From Ostrinia nubilalis (lineage: Eukaryota; Arthropoda; Insecta; Lepidoptera; Crambidae), in contig NC_087104.1 in assembly GCF_963855985.1 (NCBI RefSeq), forward strand, positions 11,532,001-11,596,000: a DNA stretch of 64,000 bases, in the 5' to 3' direction. Below are positions 31,901-42,095 of the stretch, piece after piece. Below the pieces are notes generated by a model that did no database searches, was not told the origin of the DNA, and was given only the letters and a program-made list of their open reading frames with translations. A program made the position numbers and the translations under genes. How positions within the stretch are numbered: the first letter of the stretch is position 1; each line of letters opens with the position of its first letter.

Positions 31901-34900
31901 ATTTCAGATTCATGCCATCGCAACTCACCAGTGGAGTCAGTGAACATCGATCGCACGAAGGGCAGTTCCTCGAAGTCGTGGAGGGTGATGGGTCATCAGG
32001 ACATCAGGCAATATATTTTTGTTGCAAAATAGCGCCTATTACAACCACGTAAGCTACCGCAGTGGTTTTCTTGACTCAGTCGTCTGTAGCTGATGGTTCC
32101 CAAAGAAGCCAACTAAAAGTGGATGCCTTGTTAGTGTTGGGGACTTAGGGACTACTTTACTCACCAGTGGATTCAGTATACATGACCGCCTTGGTATTGG
32201 GGTCGATAAAGTACAGCCCGTATCGGAAGAACAGCGATCGCACGAAGGGCAGCTCCTCGAAGTCGTGCAGCGTGATGGGCGCACATCAGGCATGCAAAAT
32301 AGTGCCTATTACAACCACGTAAGCTACCACAGTGGTTTGCTTGATTTACCGTCGTCTGTAGCTGATGGTTCCCAAAGAAGCCAACTAAAAGTGGCTGGCT
32401 TGCTAGTGTTGAGGACTTTACTTTTGGTCCAACTCAACTCCTCAACTTTCGAAATCCTCCTATGTTCTTCTGATTAATTTCGTTGCGGGTCCAATGACAG
32501 TTTAACTTTCCCCCGGGACAAACTTGACCTTCATTGGTTGGGTTTTTATGGCGGTCAAGCTGTAGATCCTGGCTACATAGGAGTTGCAATGGTGGGAACG
32601 AGAGGTGGGAATAGTCCCGTATTTTTGGTCCAACTCACCAGTGGAGTCAGTGTACATGACCGCCTTGGTATTGGGGTCGCTGAAGTACAGCCCGTATCGG
32701 AAGAACAGCGATCGCACGAAGGGCAGCTCCTCGAAGTCGTGGAGGGTGATGGGCGTCTTCAGCAGCTGCCAGTCCGGCTGCAGCGGGAAGAACTCGTAGA
32801 TGAACTCGCGCGGGTCCGTCAGGAAGTAGTGGTCGTCGTATTCGTACCTGGTAGAGGTTATAGCTTAATTTTTTGATAAGAAAAAAAGGGGAGGAGATGG
32901 TTAGATTATAGTTTGAGATTTGTTTCGTGATAAGATGCCGTTGACCATAGAAATAATGTTCGCCATGGTGCATTTATGACAGTTAGACATAATAAGGGTG
33001 CACCCGCAGTTGAATTTGGATTTAGAAAGGAACTAGGATTCAACTGCCAGGTGCACCCTTACTAGCAACCTTACTTTACCCTTAAAAGTCTGGACTTTTA
33101 GGAACATTTTGATTCAACTTATGCACAGAGAGAAGTTAAATTCCTTTATTCTCGTATCATGAAGAAATACTTAATTTGTAATAAGTAGTGAACGACAAGA
33201 CAAGGAACTATGCATTCCAACAATGTATTTTTTTGTAGGACTGACGACAGAAGTAACTCTTGAGGAGTTTTAAGACAGTCGATCACAAGTTCACAACTCT
33301 TTATGAAGATTTAAGTTTGCCCTACGACTATTCTACGCACCTCAAGCTATCACTCTTCCCTCTGTTCCCTGGTTTGGGGGCGTCTTTCGCGTTGACCAGA
33401 TGCCTCGCCCCCCAGTTGCACTGGACGAACCGCCAGGCCCCTGCCACGTATACCGCGTTCCAGGAGTTTCGGAATCTGTTGTCTTCGAAGCGGACGCCGG
33501 GCTGGTAGCCCGCGGATTTGCTGTAGCCCTTGATCACCACGCAGTGCAGGCCTGCGTAGCTGTAAGGAAATATAATAGTTTTAGTCAGTTCTTTCTCGTT
33601 TAGTTTAATTACAGTAGTCTACCTACTCTTTTTTGGCTTCTGAGTAACTTTTTTCCTTCAGGATTGAGAACATTATAGTGGGTCCTGTAGTAAGCATGAG
33701 CGCACCCAGGGGGTCTTATGAAGGCACCTTGAGTTCTTGATAGTTTTGACATAAAGTGATAGTAATGTGTAGATTACTTTGACTTCTGAGTAACTTTTCT
33801 CATTCAGGATTCTGAACATTATAGAGAGACATATCTTGTAGACATGAGCGTATCCAGGGGAGTTTGGGAAGGCAGCTGACCCCATGGAAATGTATGCTCC
33901 TAATAACTAACCTTATTATGCATAAAAATCTAATTTCCAAATTGACCTCCCCTCCCCTAATTTGGTTGGTGGTAAGGCTTGTTCTAAGTCCGCCTGGCTA
34001 GCTACCACCATCTTACCTAAGTCTGTCGCCATAACAACAATGTTAACAGCATTATTGTGTTCCGGCAGTTAGAGGTAAGATAGCCAGTTCCTCCGTGGTT
34101 GAGGATTCCTGGTGAAGCTCGCTTCCACCCTTGGCCTGATCGTCACTTACCATCAGGTGAGATACAGGCCAAGAGCTTCCTCGTTGGAAATTAAAAAAAT
34201 CCTCTCTTTTGCTGTGACTACTAGACACATCTACTGCTGCATGGCACTAAGATAGCATCCTATCTTACCAGGCTCTTTGGAGATTAATTAACGAAAAATG
34301 TTGACGAAGACTGCTTTTTCTTCTCCTTACCTGCACAACCTCTTAAACAGTACATGGTAACTCTCCGTCCCGTGCTTGATGCCGCGCAGCAGGCCTAGAG
34401 GCGAGTCGCCCCGCAAGTTGTCGTCGAACTGGATGTTGTTGAGGTTCTTCACCGTGATCCAGCGGAAGATCGTCCGCGCCTTCTCCACGTCGGTCGCGCA
34501 CCGCCCCACTAGTTATCAGACTAGGCCTTACCTGTTTCCTCCTTAAGTAACTAAGCATAGAGGACCATAAGCCTAAAACCTTGATTGCACCTCCTGCTCT
34601 AAATGGTCCCTTTCCGTCTGAGCCAAATTGCCCCTCCTATAGAGCCAGAACCCGAGTCAATCCTGTTCAGTGCTGTGGATGGTCTCATCTACTCCTGCAT
34701 GAAGCACTGAGATAGATGATCAAGCTCTTTTAAAACTATTACACAAAGAGTTTTGATGAAGACTGCTGTTCTTACCCATACAACCTCTTAAACAGTACAT
34801 GGTGACTCCATTTCGTGCTTGATGAAACTAAACAGGGAGGGCCTGTATGGCATAATATAGGTAAATAAACCAGGCTTTTATGAAAATCATGACGAAGGCT

Positions 34901-37900
34901 GCTTCTCACCTGCACAACCTCTTAAACAGTACATGGTAACTCTCCGTCCCGAGCTTGATGCCGCGCAGCAGGCCTAGAGGCGAGTCGCCCCGCAAGTTGT
35001 CGTCGAACTGGATGTTGTTGAGGTTCTTCACCGTGATCCAGCGGAAGATCGTCCGCGCCTTCTCCACGTCGGTCGTTCAAAGCCCCACCAGCTGTTAGAC
35101 TAGGCCTACCTGTTTCGTCCTTAAGTAGCTAAGCGTGGAGGACCATACGCCTAAAACCTTGGTCCAAATGGTCCCTTCCGTCTGAGTCAAATTGCCCCTC
35201 CGATTGGGCCAGAAGCCGAGTCAATCCTGTTCAGTGATGTGGATGGATTTATCTACTGCTGCATGAAACACTGAGATAGATGATCAGGCTCTTAAAAGTA
35301 TTACACGAAGAGTTTTGATGAAGACTGCTGTTCTTACCCATAGTCAAAGTCAAAGTCAAAATTTCTTTATTTGTTTAGACTAATAAATAGTTCTTACAAA
35401 TCGTCATATGCTCTTAAGGAGCCTCTACATGTCTCATAATCTTTTTACCCTACCAGCGCTTCGAGACCAACATTTGGCAAGTGCTGAGAAGAAGCGCCGC
35501 AACAAACTCAGTCACCACTGTCTGCCGGTTAATATAAATAAATAGAAATAGTAGTAGAAGGTACATTCGATTCAGGAGCAGTTCACTGAATTTACCATGC
35601 ATTCTTGTATGGTGTATCATAAGAATGGGTATACAAGATTGCGTGGTATATTAAACAAGGTAGTGACGTGCTAATATCTAGACTTACATATTAAGGTACT
35701 AGTAGAAATGACTCGCATACATAAATTTGAATAACTTGGATTGACCAGTCCCCGAAAGCAGCGCCTGTTCACACACATGACGAGTGAACCAGCCATCGCT
35801 TCACTCGACCATATTAGAGGGAATGTAACGACCCGCCTCACTACGCCACCACCCCAGAGACATTTTAGTGAGAATGACAATGCCAAGTTATCTCTTTAAA
35901 AAAAAACTAATAATAAAGCTAAGTAACAGTCCAGATTGAGAAGCATGACACTTTAACATTTGAGAAATTGTTATTAGTTAATACAATATTACTTTTCATT
36001 TTAATTCTTTTTAGTGCGAGCATGAGAGGACCATAATCCTACTCCCAGGATGACTTATCATTAAGAAAATCTCGAGTTGTATAATAGGCTTTTTTAAGCA
36101 TGTGATCTTTAACTATACCTTTAAATTTATTATACGGTAGCTCTTTATATTTATCAGGGACTTCGTTATAAAAATGGATACCTTGTCCCATAAAAGTGGC
36201 AAACACTTTATTAAGTGATATAAGAAATGTTAGATTATAAGCCTAACCTTGTAATTAAATTAAATAAATAAAATAAATAAATAAATAAGTCTAAAAGCGG
36301 GTATAGCCAATTTATTTTTATTTCTAGTGTTAATTTGGTGAATATCACTTTTCTTTTTGAATTCGTTAATATTTTGTTGAATAAATAGTATACAGTTTAA
36401 GATGTATTGTGAAGCGGCCGTGAGAATGCCAATTTCTTTAAACAATTCTCTAAGGGACGCTCTTGCTTTCATTTTATACAAGTATCTTATCGCACGTTTT
36501 TGCAAAATAAATATTGTTTCAAAATCTGCAGCTTTGCCCCATAGCATGATTCCATATGACATTAGGCTATGAAAGTAGCTAAAGTAGACTAAGCGAGCTG
36601 TTGAAACATCGGTTAATGACCGTATCCTTTTTATTGCAAAAGCCGCTGAGCTGAGCTTTCCCGCCAGAGTTTCTATATGGGGGCCCCACTGGAGTTTTGA
36701 ATCCAGGGTAATTCCCAGAAATACAGTAGAGTCTACCAGATCGATTGCATTATTATTAAGTTCTATTTGGGTACTAACTGTTTTTACGTTAGGCAAAGAG
36801 AATTTTATACATTTTGTTTTCTTTGCATTGAGTTGTAAATTATTTGTAGTGAACCAACTTAAAACTCTTGTTAGTGCATTATTTACATCGTCAAAGTTAT
36901 TTTTACTTCTATCAATATTAAAAATCAAAGATGTGTCATCAGCAAATAACACGATTTCGCAAGAGTCCTTAACAAAATATGGTAGATCATTAATGTATAT
37001 AAGAAACAAGAATGGACCCCTGCGGAACTCCCATTTTCACAGGTGACCCAGAAGACAAAACACCATTTATGTCAACTTTTTGAACTCTAAAGTTTAAATA
37101 GGATTGTATTAAATCCAAAGCCGAGTCCTTCACCCCATAATAGTGCAGTTTGCGAATTAGCGTTTGATGTTCTACGCAGTCAAAAGCTTTTGAGAGATCA
37201 CAGAAGACCCCTAGTGCATTTTGAGAACTCTCCCAAGCCTCGAAGATATGTTTAAGTAGTGCAACCCCGGCATCGGTGGTGGAACGACCCTTGGTAAAAC
37301 CATATTGTTCACTATGAAATAGTTTATTAGAGCCAAAGTGAATCATAAGTTGCTCCTGTATGATTTTTTCAAAAATCTTGCTTAGAGCGGGCAAGATAGA
37401 AATGGGTCTATAATTGCCAGGGTCGGTTTTGCTACCAGACTTAAATAATGGCATTAGTCTACTATGTTTCATGAGGTCGGGGAAGATGCCCTTCTCTATG
37501 CAATTATTGAATATTATCGCTAACTGTGGGGAAATTATATCAATAATGTGTTTGACTATCTTGACAGAGATGCCCCAGATATCAGTTGTACTCTTTACAT
37601 TTAAAAGATTAAAAGTTTTAGTGATATCTAATGGAGTAATATGTTTAAAAGAGAAGTGCGAGTCACAGGGTGTCACGTGGGTTTTCAATATTTCTTCAGC
37701 CTCGGAGGGAGATGACTTTAAGTTGGCAGTTGTTGCTGAAGCTATAATTACCAAAAAATTTGTCAAAAGCTTCCGCTACATCTTTATTTGCAGATATCAA
37801 ATTATCGTGAACTTTGAGAGAAAAGTCATTATCTCTTGGTTTTAGTTTACCAGTCTCTCGGTTGATAACATTCCAAGTTTCTTTTATTTTATTACTGGCG

Positions 37901-40900
37901 TTCCCTATCTTGTCCCGAATATAAAAAGACTTAGCCATGAAGCAAACTTTCTTAAAAATTTTTGAATACTTTTTTACATGCTCAAGAAAAGATACACTAT
38001 TATTATACTTTTTCATGCCATAAAGTTCATATAACGTATTTCGACTTTTGTATATTCCCTTAGTAGCCTCAACAACCTCTTAAACAGTACAAGGTGACTC
38101 TCCATTTCGTGCTTGATGAAGCTAAACAGGGAGGGCCTGTATGACATAATATAGGTAAATAAACCAGGCTTCTAGGAATTTTCATAAAAAATATGACGAA
38201 GACTGCTTCTCACCTGCACAACCTCTTAAACAGTACATGGTAACTCTCCGTCCCGTGCTTGATGCCGCGCAGCAGGCCTAGAGGCGAGTCGCCCCGCAAG
38301 TTGTCGTCGAACTGGATGTTGTTGAGGTTCTTCACCGTGATCCAGCGGAAGATCGTCCGCGCCTTCTCCACGTCGGTTGCGCATCGCCCCACTAGCTGCC
38401 GGACTAGATCTGTGAAGGTTTTTTGGTCTTCTTGCGCCACCTGGAAAAGAAGAGATATTGTAAGTCTTTGTTATGGTTATGGTGTGGCAACAGATGCTAT
38501 CAGTCCATCCTTGGATGTTATGATGTGGCCGGCTCATTGAAACAACGAAAATTGTTGTTGAGATTGACATAATTATTGGTCCTAGCCTAGTTCCTTTCTG
38601 GAGAATGTTATGTTCATGAGATGAGGGAGAAGAAAGCCTGCATGTGAACTTATGTGCAGCCACCAAATGGCAACTGGAAAAATCAAGCGAAGTTGGGAAT
38701 CTACTTATGTAGTAAGTAGAAGAAAATTTAAGGATGAAATATAAGCTTCTGTTCATAGATGATGTGGGACCCAGACAGCAACTCTGGTAGTGGAAGTGAT
38801 TTTTATCAGGTAATGAAATGCCATAAAAACCTTTTAAGAATCAAACACAGGATCTAACTCTCTAATCACTAGGTCATAGACGTCATCTAGGTGCCAATGA
38901 TCACACTAGATGATGATACAAGCATTGTGAATCCGTTAGATGCAGCTCTGTAATTCTATTTACTGTGGGAAACTGTAAGCAATGGATGTAGAGCATTAAT
39001 TATTACATCCACTAATTATAACAGACACGGCCGATAATTGGTTAGAGCATCTTCCAGCTCGCTGTTGTGATTATAAGAGACACGATGCTCATTTGAAGCA
39101 GCCATTGATCTTAAATTACCTACATACTAAAAACTTTTGTGTTCGCAATTGAAGCCATTTTTATAACCAAAGTTCATGCAGCTAGTTAATATGTTTTATT
39201 CTGCGGTGCAGTCAACATATCAATTTTTACGAGCATAGTCAATTTGGACGTTCATAACATACTTTTCGTAACATTTTGGACTCGTGGGATTCGAACTGCA
39301 GCAACAAACTGGTAGTTGAGTAGCAACTTATTTAAAAGTAAGTCATCTCACGACTCTAAAATTCCTTCTTTTCTCTCCAAGAGGCCCAGAAATTTTCTGT
39401 TCTGTGGGCCACTCACAGTGGCAACGAGGACTGCGTCATAGCAAAAGACGTTCAGTACAAGAATTCCAGTCCACGAAGACGCGCCCCACCATTCTTCCGC
39501 TAATGTTTGAGTGTTATCGGTACACGCTAAATTATCCATGAGTGCACACGCACCCTAAATAATGACGCTCGGATTGTTCGGATCAAACTCCCCACACCCC
39601 GCGTTTCCCTCGACCAAAAATTGGTGGGCGCGTCTTCGTGGATGGCACGATCTATTCAGGCTAAATTAGAGAATAATGACTGACTCACCGATATAGCGAT
39701 TTTGTCAACATCCGCGAACTCCGCCGGGTCGGTGTATATGTGGAACTTGGACACCAGGGGGGGCTGCGGCGCGGGCGCCCTGGACGGGTATGGAGGCGCC
39801 TCCTCCCCATCCAGGTACAGTGAAGAAGCAGCCATGTACTCCGAGCGCCTTTCCTGGATCAGCTCCATCATCTCGTGGCTCTGTTTTTCAACTAGCGCTG
39901 CCGTGGCTGCCCTGGAGATATTTGACATTTTGATTGAGTACAGTCGAGTTTAATCTTATAAGTTCCGTTAATTCAATATTGCAGAATTCAAGAGATTTAG
40001 GTTGACCTGAAAGTTCGGAACTCCGTTAGCCATATGGTCGTGAAAATACTTAAGTGGCGGGTATGCAACTCAATGCATTTTTACCACCGAAAAAAAAAGG
40101 TTACTATGTAAATAGTTGACACCACCAATTCATTGTTATTCTCTATTACCTAAACATGATTCTATCAAAGATCTTATTGTGAAAGGCAGTAAGTACTCTA
40201 CAATTAAATACCTTTTGCTAGGTAGGCATTGCCTATTGCCTATAGGTATGAACTGCATGCTGCTATTACACCTTGTATGTTAATGAGTTACCGTGCCATC
40301 AACCGTATTGAATTCCTACAAGAGTTATTGACTCTCTACTCATTGAATGCTCGGTCGGAATTCATTTATGCGTGTGTGAAATATTGTCGGGGCTCGATTG
40401 ATTTGTCACTTTTCATTCGACAAAACAAAGGATAGAAAGTTAGCAGGTAGGTTATGTAACTACGACAATACCAACGGTGTCATTTTCCATTGTAATAAAT
40501 CAACCATAACTTTGAAATGGGTTAGTTATTCAGCCAAATGACGTCCACTGCTGGACAAAGGCCTCCCCCAAGGTTTTCCACAATGAACGGTCCTGCGCTG
40601 CCCGCATCCAGGCTCTTCCCGCGACCTTTACCAGATCGTCGGTCTACCTAGTAGGAGGCCTGCCCACGCTACGTCTTCAAGTGGATTTATGACAATCAAG
40701 ATTGCTTTTAGCACAAATCTGTAATTGACGTCACACATAAAGTTCTAATTGATGGTGACTAACATTTTTAAACATCGCCCGAAAGCGTCAACTGGTAAAG
40801 TCATATGCCTATCGTCAAGACGAGACCTTAAGGGTGTGCCTAAGAGGGGCTTTCAAAAAGCCCATCTTTTGTGTTCGCCAACGTCGCAATAGGCTAGTTT

Positions 40901-42095
40901 CCTAAAAAATTTTTTTTAGCCCGTCATGTTTAATATCAAAAAATATTGGACACATATTTTTATTTGTCAATTTAACAAATAATTACATAGTTATGGTGCG
41001 TTGAAGCTCCGCGCGACGTCACTAAGTGCGGCACTTTTATGCACTCATTGACGTCACGGGCCTCTTCTTAAGAACTTTGGCGCGCTTTATCTCTTTAAAT
41101 TTTCATTAGTTTGAAAAAGTGAAAAATACGTGTAGAGTATTTTTTGATAAGTTAACTGACGGACTAATTAAAACTCTTGCTTTTTGACCCAGGAAACATC
41201 CCTATTTACCTTTCATGCTCCAACATCTTCCTCGTGAGGCTCTCCTTCTTCTTATCTCTCCTGAGCGTCATGTTCTTCTCCAGGTCAGCCCTCTCTTGCT
41301 GGTGCCTGAGCGTCAGGGCGCCTATCTCGGCATCAGGCCGTCGTTTCTTCACTTGCATCTCTTGTTGAAACCGGCTCGTTAGTCTTTCTAGCTCCCTTTC
41401 CCATTCATTCTGGAAAATACAAATATGAAGACTTTAATATACTGTTGAATTTGCGCAGTCTTCTGCAATTGTGTTATACGGAATTGCTTGAAATCTCTAC
41501 AGTTAGCAGCAATGGAGAATGAGTAGTCTATAGAAATCTAGAAAGGTGAATGAATATTGACCTTCAGCATCATAATGAGCTGTATCTACGTAGGTGTTTA
41601 GGTACAGTCATCAAGTGTCCCATATCCACATCCACTATATAAAAATAAGTCGGGTTTTCCTTCCTGACGCTATAACTCCAGAACGCACGAACCGATTTCC
41701 ACGGTTTTGCATTCGTTGGAAAGGTTTCGGGCTCCGTGAGGTTTATAGCAAGGAAAATTCAGGAAAATTTAACAAACGAAATTCGACGCGGGCGAAGCCG
41801 CGGGCGGAAAGCTAGTTGTTTATAAAAATTTCGTAATTTTCTTACTAATTAAATACCCCAAAGAATTAACATTAATTATTATGTCGCCTGTTCCCCAACG
41901 TATAAAGGCAGACCCGGCTTGCAAATAGATCACACCTACCTACTAAAGAAGGCAGCTAGGCAGCTTTGTGTTACTTACTTGTATTTCTTCTCGTATTCTT
42001 CTATTTTCTTCTTCGCGGTGTTTTGAGAATTTTCTGTACAAGTCGTCTTCTTCTTGTCGATGTTTCATTTCCAGTTTTGTTTGTTCATCGCGATC
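25970..42095 (-). CDS. hil: Hillarin/kyphoscoliosis-peptidase-like (ten exons found; both ends incomplete)
   Basis: Exons in transcript order: 41979-42095, 41210-41409, 39689-39911, 38214-38440, 33341-33559, 32639-32847, 29934-30064, 28968-29111, 26750-26863, 25970-26147. All have AG/GT borders and consistent phases (1762 nt, 587 codons). The first two encode a charged coiled coil. The third has an alternative ATG at 39928 that would give a short isoform without it. Exons 38214-38440 and 33341-33559 hold the transglutaminase-like KY core: [25 protein letters not shown], then N-S-W-N-A-V-Y. Later exons are the conserved insect C-terminal repeats ([20 protein letters not shown]). Hillarin is a septin-associated, cytoskeletal protein in flies. 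His of the usual H-x-W is absent here, so peptidase or transglutaminase activity is doubtful. The final exon is missing: a GTACGG donor at 25969 is likely, with read-through to a stop at 25908 as the alternative. Confidence 0.88.
26900..27120. repeat. LINE/SINE 3' fragment in a hillarin intron
   Basis: Contains CCCCCTTAGGGGTTGAATTT, then GTGAGTCAGTCAATGAGTGA and TTTTATAGATATAGATGA, a lepidopteran retroposon tail. A related GTGAGTCAGT block lies at 53688-53730. Confidence 0.55.
27143..27176 (-). pseudogene. Partial duplicate of hillarin exon 26750-26863
   Basis: About 30 bp nearly identical to the first coding bases of the exon and the intron side of its acceptor (ACCGTTTGAAGCTCGGCGCA, CAAATCTG). 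It lies in the intron immediately upstream, in the same orientation. It is too short to encode anything; its interest is as a third case of hillarin exon-fragment duplication. Confidence 0.6.
27595..27915 (+). pseudogene. 106-codon reading frame in the left arm of the giant inverted repeat
   Basis: The frame starts at a TTG (read as M) and contains N-K-T-K-F-I-C-F-G, which with upstream codons A-L-N-P-A-L resembles the thumb of a retroelement reverse transcriptase. The rest (repeated V-A-A-x-L-P) is not recognised. The mirrored frame at 28224-28544 (-) is also open, with about 20 substitutions. Stops lie just upstream of the shared start in both arms, so these are probably relics of one retroelement ORF. 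Confidence 0.45.
28224..28544 (-). pseudogene. 106-codon reading frame in the right arm (mirror copy)
   Basis: Colinear with the left-arm frame over its whole length, without indels, so the arms have kept frame although both look non-functional. Read in the same sense as hillarin transcription. Confidence 0.45.
29117..29400 (+). repeat. Decayed LINE 3' fragment in a hillarin intron
   Basis: Contains CGGGTGTCGTAAGAGGCGAC and, near the end, CAGCAGTGGACTGTAAAGGG followed by GATGATAATGATGAT, which are hallmarks of a lepidopteran LINE 3' region. Confidence 0.5.
30098..30313. mobile_element. Foldback MITE, family 'M2', copy 4
   Basis: 216 bp. Ends CTATAGTCTGGTCCGTGAGC and GCTCACGGACCGAGCTTTAG, with the same inner arms as the other M2 copies. 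It lies in the hillarin intron between exons 29934-30064 and 32639-32847, only 34 bp from the first. Confidence 0.85.
30482..31703 (+). mobile_element. RTE-like LINE insertion with a 5' inversion (twin-primed)
   Basis: Target duplication CATCCCAATGAA flanks it (30470-30481 and 31704-31715). The 5' part (30482-30671) is inverted: on the minus strand it encodes RT motifs [11 protein letters not shown] and [10 protein letters not shown]. From 30672 the plus strand carries on in the same protein. A 22-23-bp stretch (CCCGCCGAAAATTATCGATC and on) is present at both 30481-30503 and 30672-30694 in opposite orientation. The 3' end is a short AAGTAAGTC-type tail. It is antisense to hillarin. Confidence 0.9.
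30694..31671 (+). CDS. LINE reverse transcriptase C-terminal part (5'-truncated, RTE-like)
   Basis: An open frame of about 325 codons up to the TAG at 31669-31671. It has Q-G-C-L-L-S-P (RT motif 4), Y-A-D-D (catalytic, about residue 72), L-K-I-N-C-R-K-T and a Y-L-G-S thumb. The C-terminus has [10 protein letters not shown] and [14 protein letters not shown], typical of RTE-like endonuclease-RTs. The endonuclease and first RT motifs are missing or inverted, so it cannot work as an element. The frame has no stops, so the insertion is young. The true frame enters from 30672 rather than from the internal ATG. Confidence 0.88.
   Translation: MKAIYKKYSCKVTHDGLISEDIEVHAGVRQGCLLSPLLFLVVLDGVMCRAYQNQRRGIEWGIIGVLEDLDYADDLCLLSHTHHDMQSKIDDLHREAGITGLKINCRKTQEMRSGVRNCTPLRIGAEDVERVHNFTYLGSVVSETGGTEENITSRIAKARATFAQLRPVWQSRKLTRRVKIKIFGSNVKSVLLYGCETWKVTKVISHQLQVFVNRCLRRILGIYWPEKISNVELLERCHEIPIDQQIKRRKWNWIGHTLRRDPDHIPKQALDWNPQGKRKRGRPKQTWRRTVADEAKKIGKTWSEIKHLAQDRTRWRTVVDALCPI
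31928..31990 (-). pseudogene. Partial duplicate of hillarin exon 32639-32847, copy F2
   Basis: Repeats the splice donor and the last codons of the exon (CTCACCAGTGGAGTCAGTG), then jumps by an internal deletion to GATCGCACGAAGGGCAG. It is followed by intron-like DNA also shared with the next copy (from about 32018, GCAAAATAGCGCCTATTACA). Confidence 0.7.
32161..32279 (-). pseudogene. Partial duplicate of hillarin exon 32639-32847, copy F1
   Basis: Repeats the last about 118 bp of the exon and its GTGAGT donor with about six differences. The 38 codons stay open, with changes such as Ser to Ile and Asp to Glu. The exon's 5' half and acceptor are missing. It is flanked by about 100 bp of intron DNA duplicated again near 32018-32125. 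Confidence 0.75.
32994..33062. repeat. Short inverted repeat (hairpin)
   Basis: AAGGGTGCACC..CAGTTGAAT pairs with ATTCAACTG..GGTGCACCCTT around a short loop. Possibly a very small MITE in a hillarin intron. Confidence 0.55.
33636..33877. repeat. Diverged tandem duplication in a hillarin intron
   Basis: TTCTGAGTAACTTTT..TTCAGGATT..GAACATTATAG occurs at 33639-33730 and again at 33779-33875. About 140 bp period, clearly diverged. Confidence 0.6.
34080..34188 (+). repeat. SINE-like repeat, second copy
   Basis: Same body as 6560-6700 (CAGTTCCTCCGTGGTTGAGG ... CTTCCTCGTTGG) with a short A-rich end. Confidence 0.55.
34327..34525 (-). pseudogene. Duplicate of hillarin exon 38214-38440, copy D1
   Basis: About 163 bp of the transglutaminase-like exon are identical to the real exon, and the next stretch has only a couple of changes. 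The frame ([13 protein letters not shown] to R-L-C) is open and a GTAAGG donor follows. The first about 15 codons and the phase-correct acceptor are missing, so it looks like a pseudo-exon. It is in the same orientation as hillarin, about 3.7 kb downstream of the real exon. Confidence 0.8.
34780..34845 (-). pseudogene. Short decayed copy of the exon D end, copy D1b
   Basis: ACAACCTCTTAAACAGTACA and TTTCGTGCTTGATGA with changes and a small deletion. The matching piece of the next unit is at 38069-38120, separated from it by the jockey-like LINE. Confidence 0.6.
34913..35105 (-). pseudogene. Duplicate of hillarin exon 38214-38440, copy D2
   Basis: Same exon core as D1 with one change in about 163 bp (a His codon becomes Leu) plus several changes at the exon's 5' side. 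GTGAGA donor kept, acceptor side lost. It lies 584 bp after D1, giving the unit length of the array. Intron DNA between copies differs at roughly one base in ten. Confidence 0.8.
35341..38068 (-). mobile_element. Decayed jockey/CR1-like LINE in a hillarin intron
   Basis: The 3' end is the (AGTCAAA)3 block at 35341-35360 read on plus, i.e. a TTTGACTTTGACTTTGAC tail. Coding order on minus: 38016-37696, then 37766-36990 ([30 protein letters not shown]), then 37009-36260 ([13 protein letters not shown]). The end domain Y-N-E-V-P to F-L-N-D-K-S-S-W follows to about 36040. Frameshifts near 37730 and 37000 and an ATTT-repeat insertion at 36250-36290 break it. It splits a hillarin duplication unit between 35340 and 38069. 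Confidence 0.85.
38069..38125 (-). pseudogene. Short decayed copy of the exon D end, copy D2b
   Basis: ACAACCTCTTAAACAGTACA with AGGTGACTCTCC and TTTCGTGCTTGATGAAGC. It is the continuation of the unit that begins with D2 and is interrupted by the LINE. Confidence 0.6.
39465..39655. mobile_element. MITE family 'M4', copy 2 (intact)
   Basis: Ends GTCCACGAAGACGCGCC and GGCGCGTCTTCGTGGATGG. The interior is the inverse of that at 9790-9937 (CGGTACACGCTAAATTATCC, AATGACGCTCGGATTGTTCG). It lies in a hillarin intron. Confidence 0.75.
40530..40682 (-). repeat. RTE-like LINE 3' end fragment
   Basis: GTCCACTGCTGGACAAAGGC on plus is the complement of codons ending A-F-V-Q-Q-W-T. The rest (AGGTTTTCCACAATGAACGG, CTTTACCAGATCGTCGGTC) is the usual companion sequence. 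Confidence 0.6.
41631..41815 (+). mobile_element. Short non-autonomous Helitron-like element
   Basis: Starts TC after an A and ends CTAG before a T, with a GC-rich terminal hairpin (GCGGGCGAAGCCGCGGGC) about 8 bp from the end: the three signs of a Helitron. It has no TSD. It lies upstream of hillarin exon 41210-41409. Confidence 0.6.

Noticed and set aside
34327..35105. D1 and D2 as ordinary mutually exclusive exons
   Set aside because: Both lack the first about 15 codons and no acceptor in the right phase precedes them, although transcription data could overturn this.
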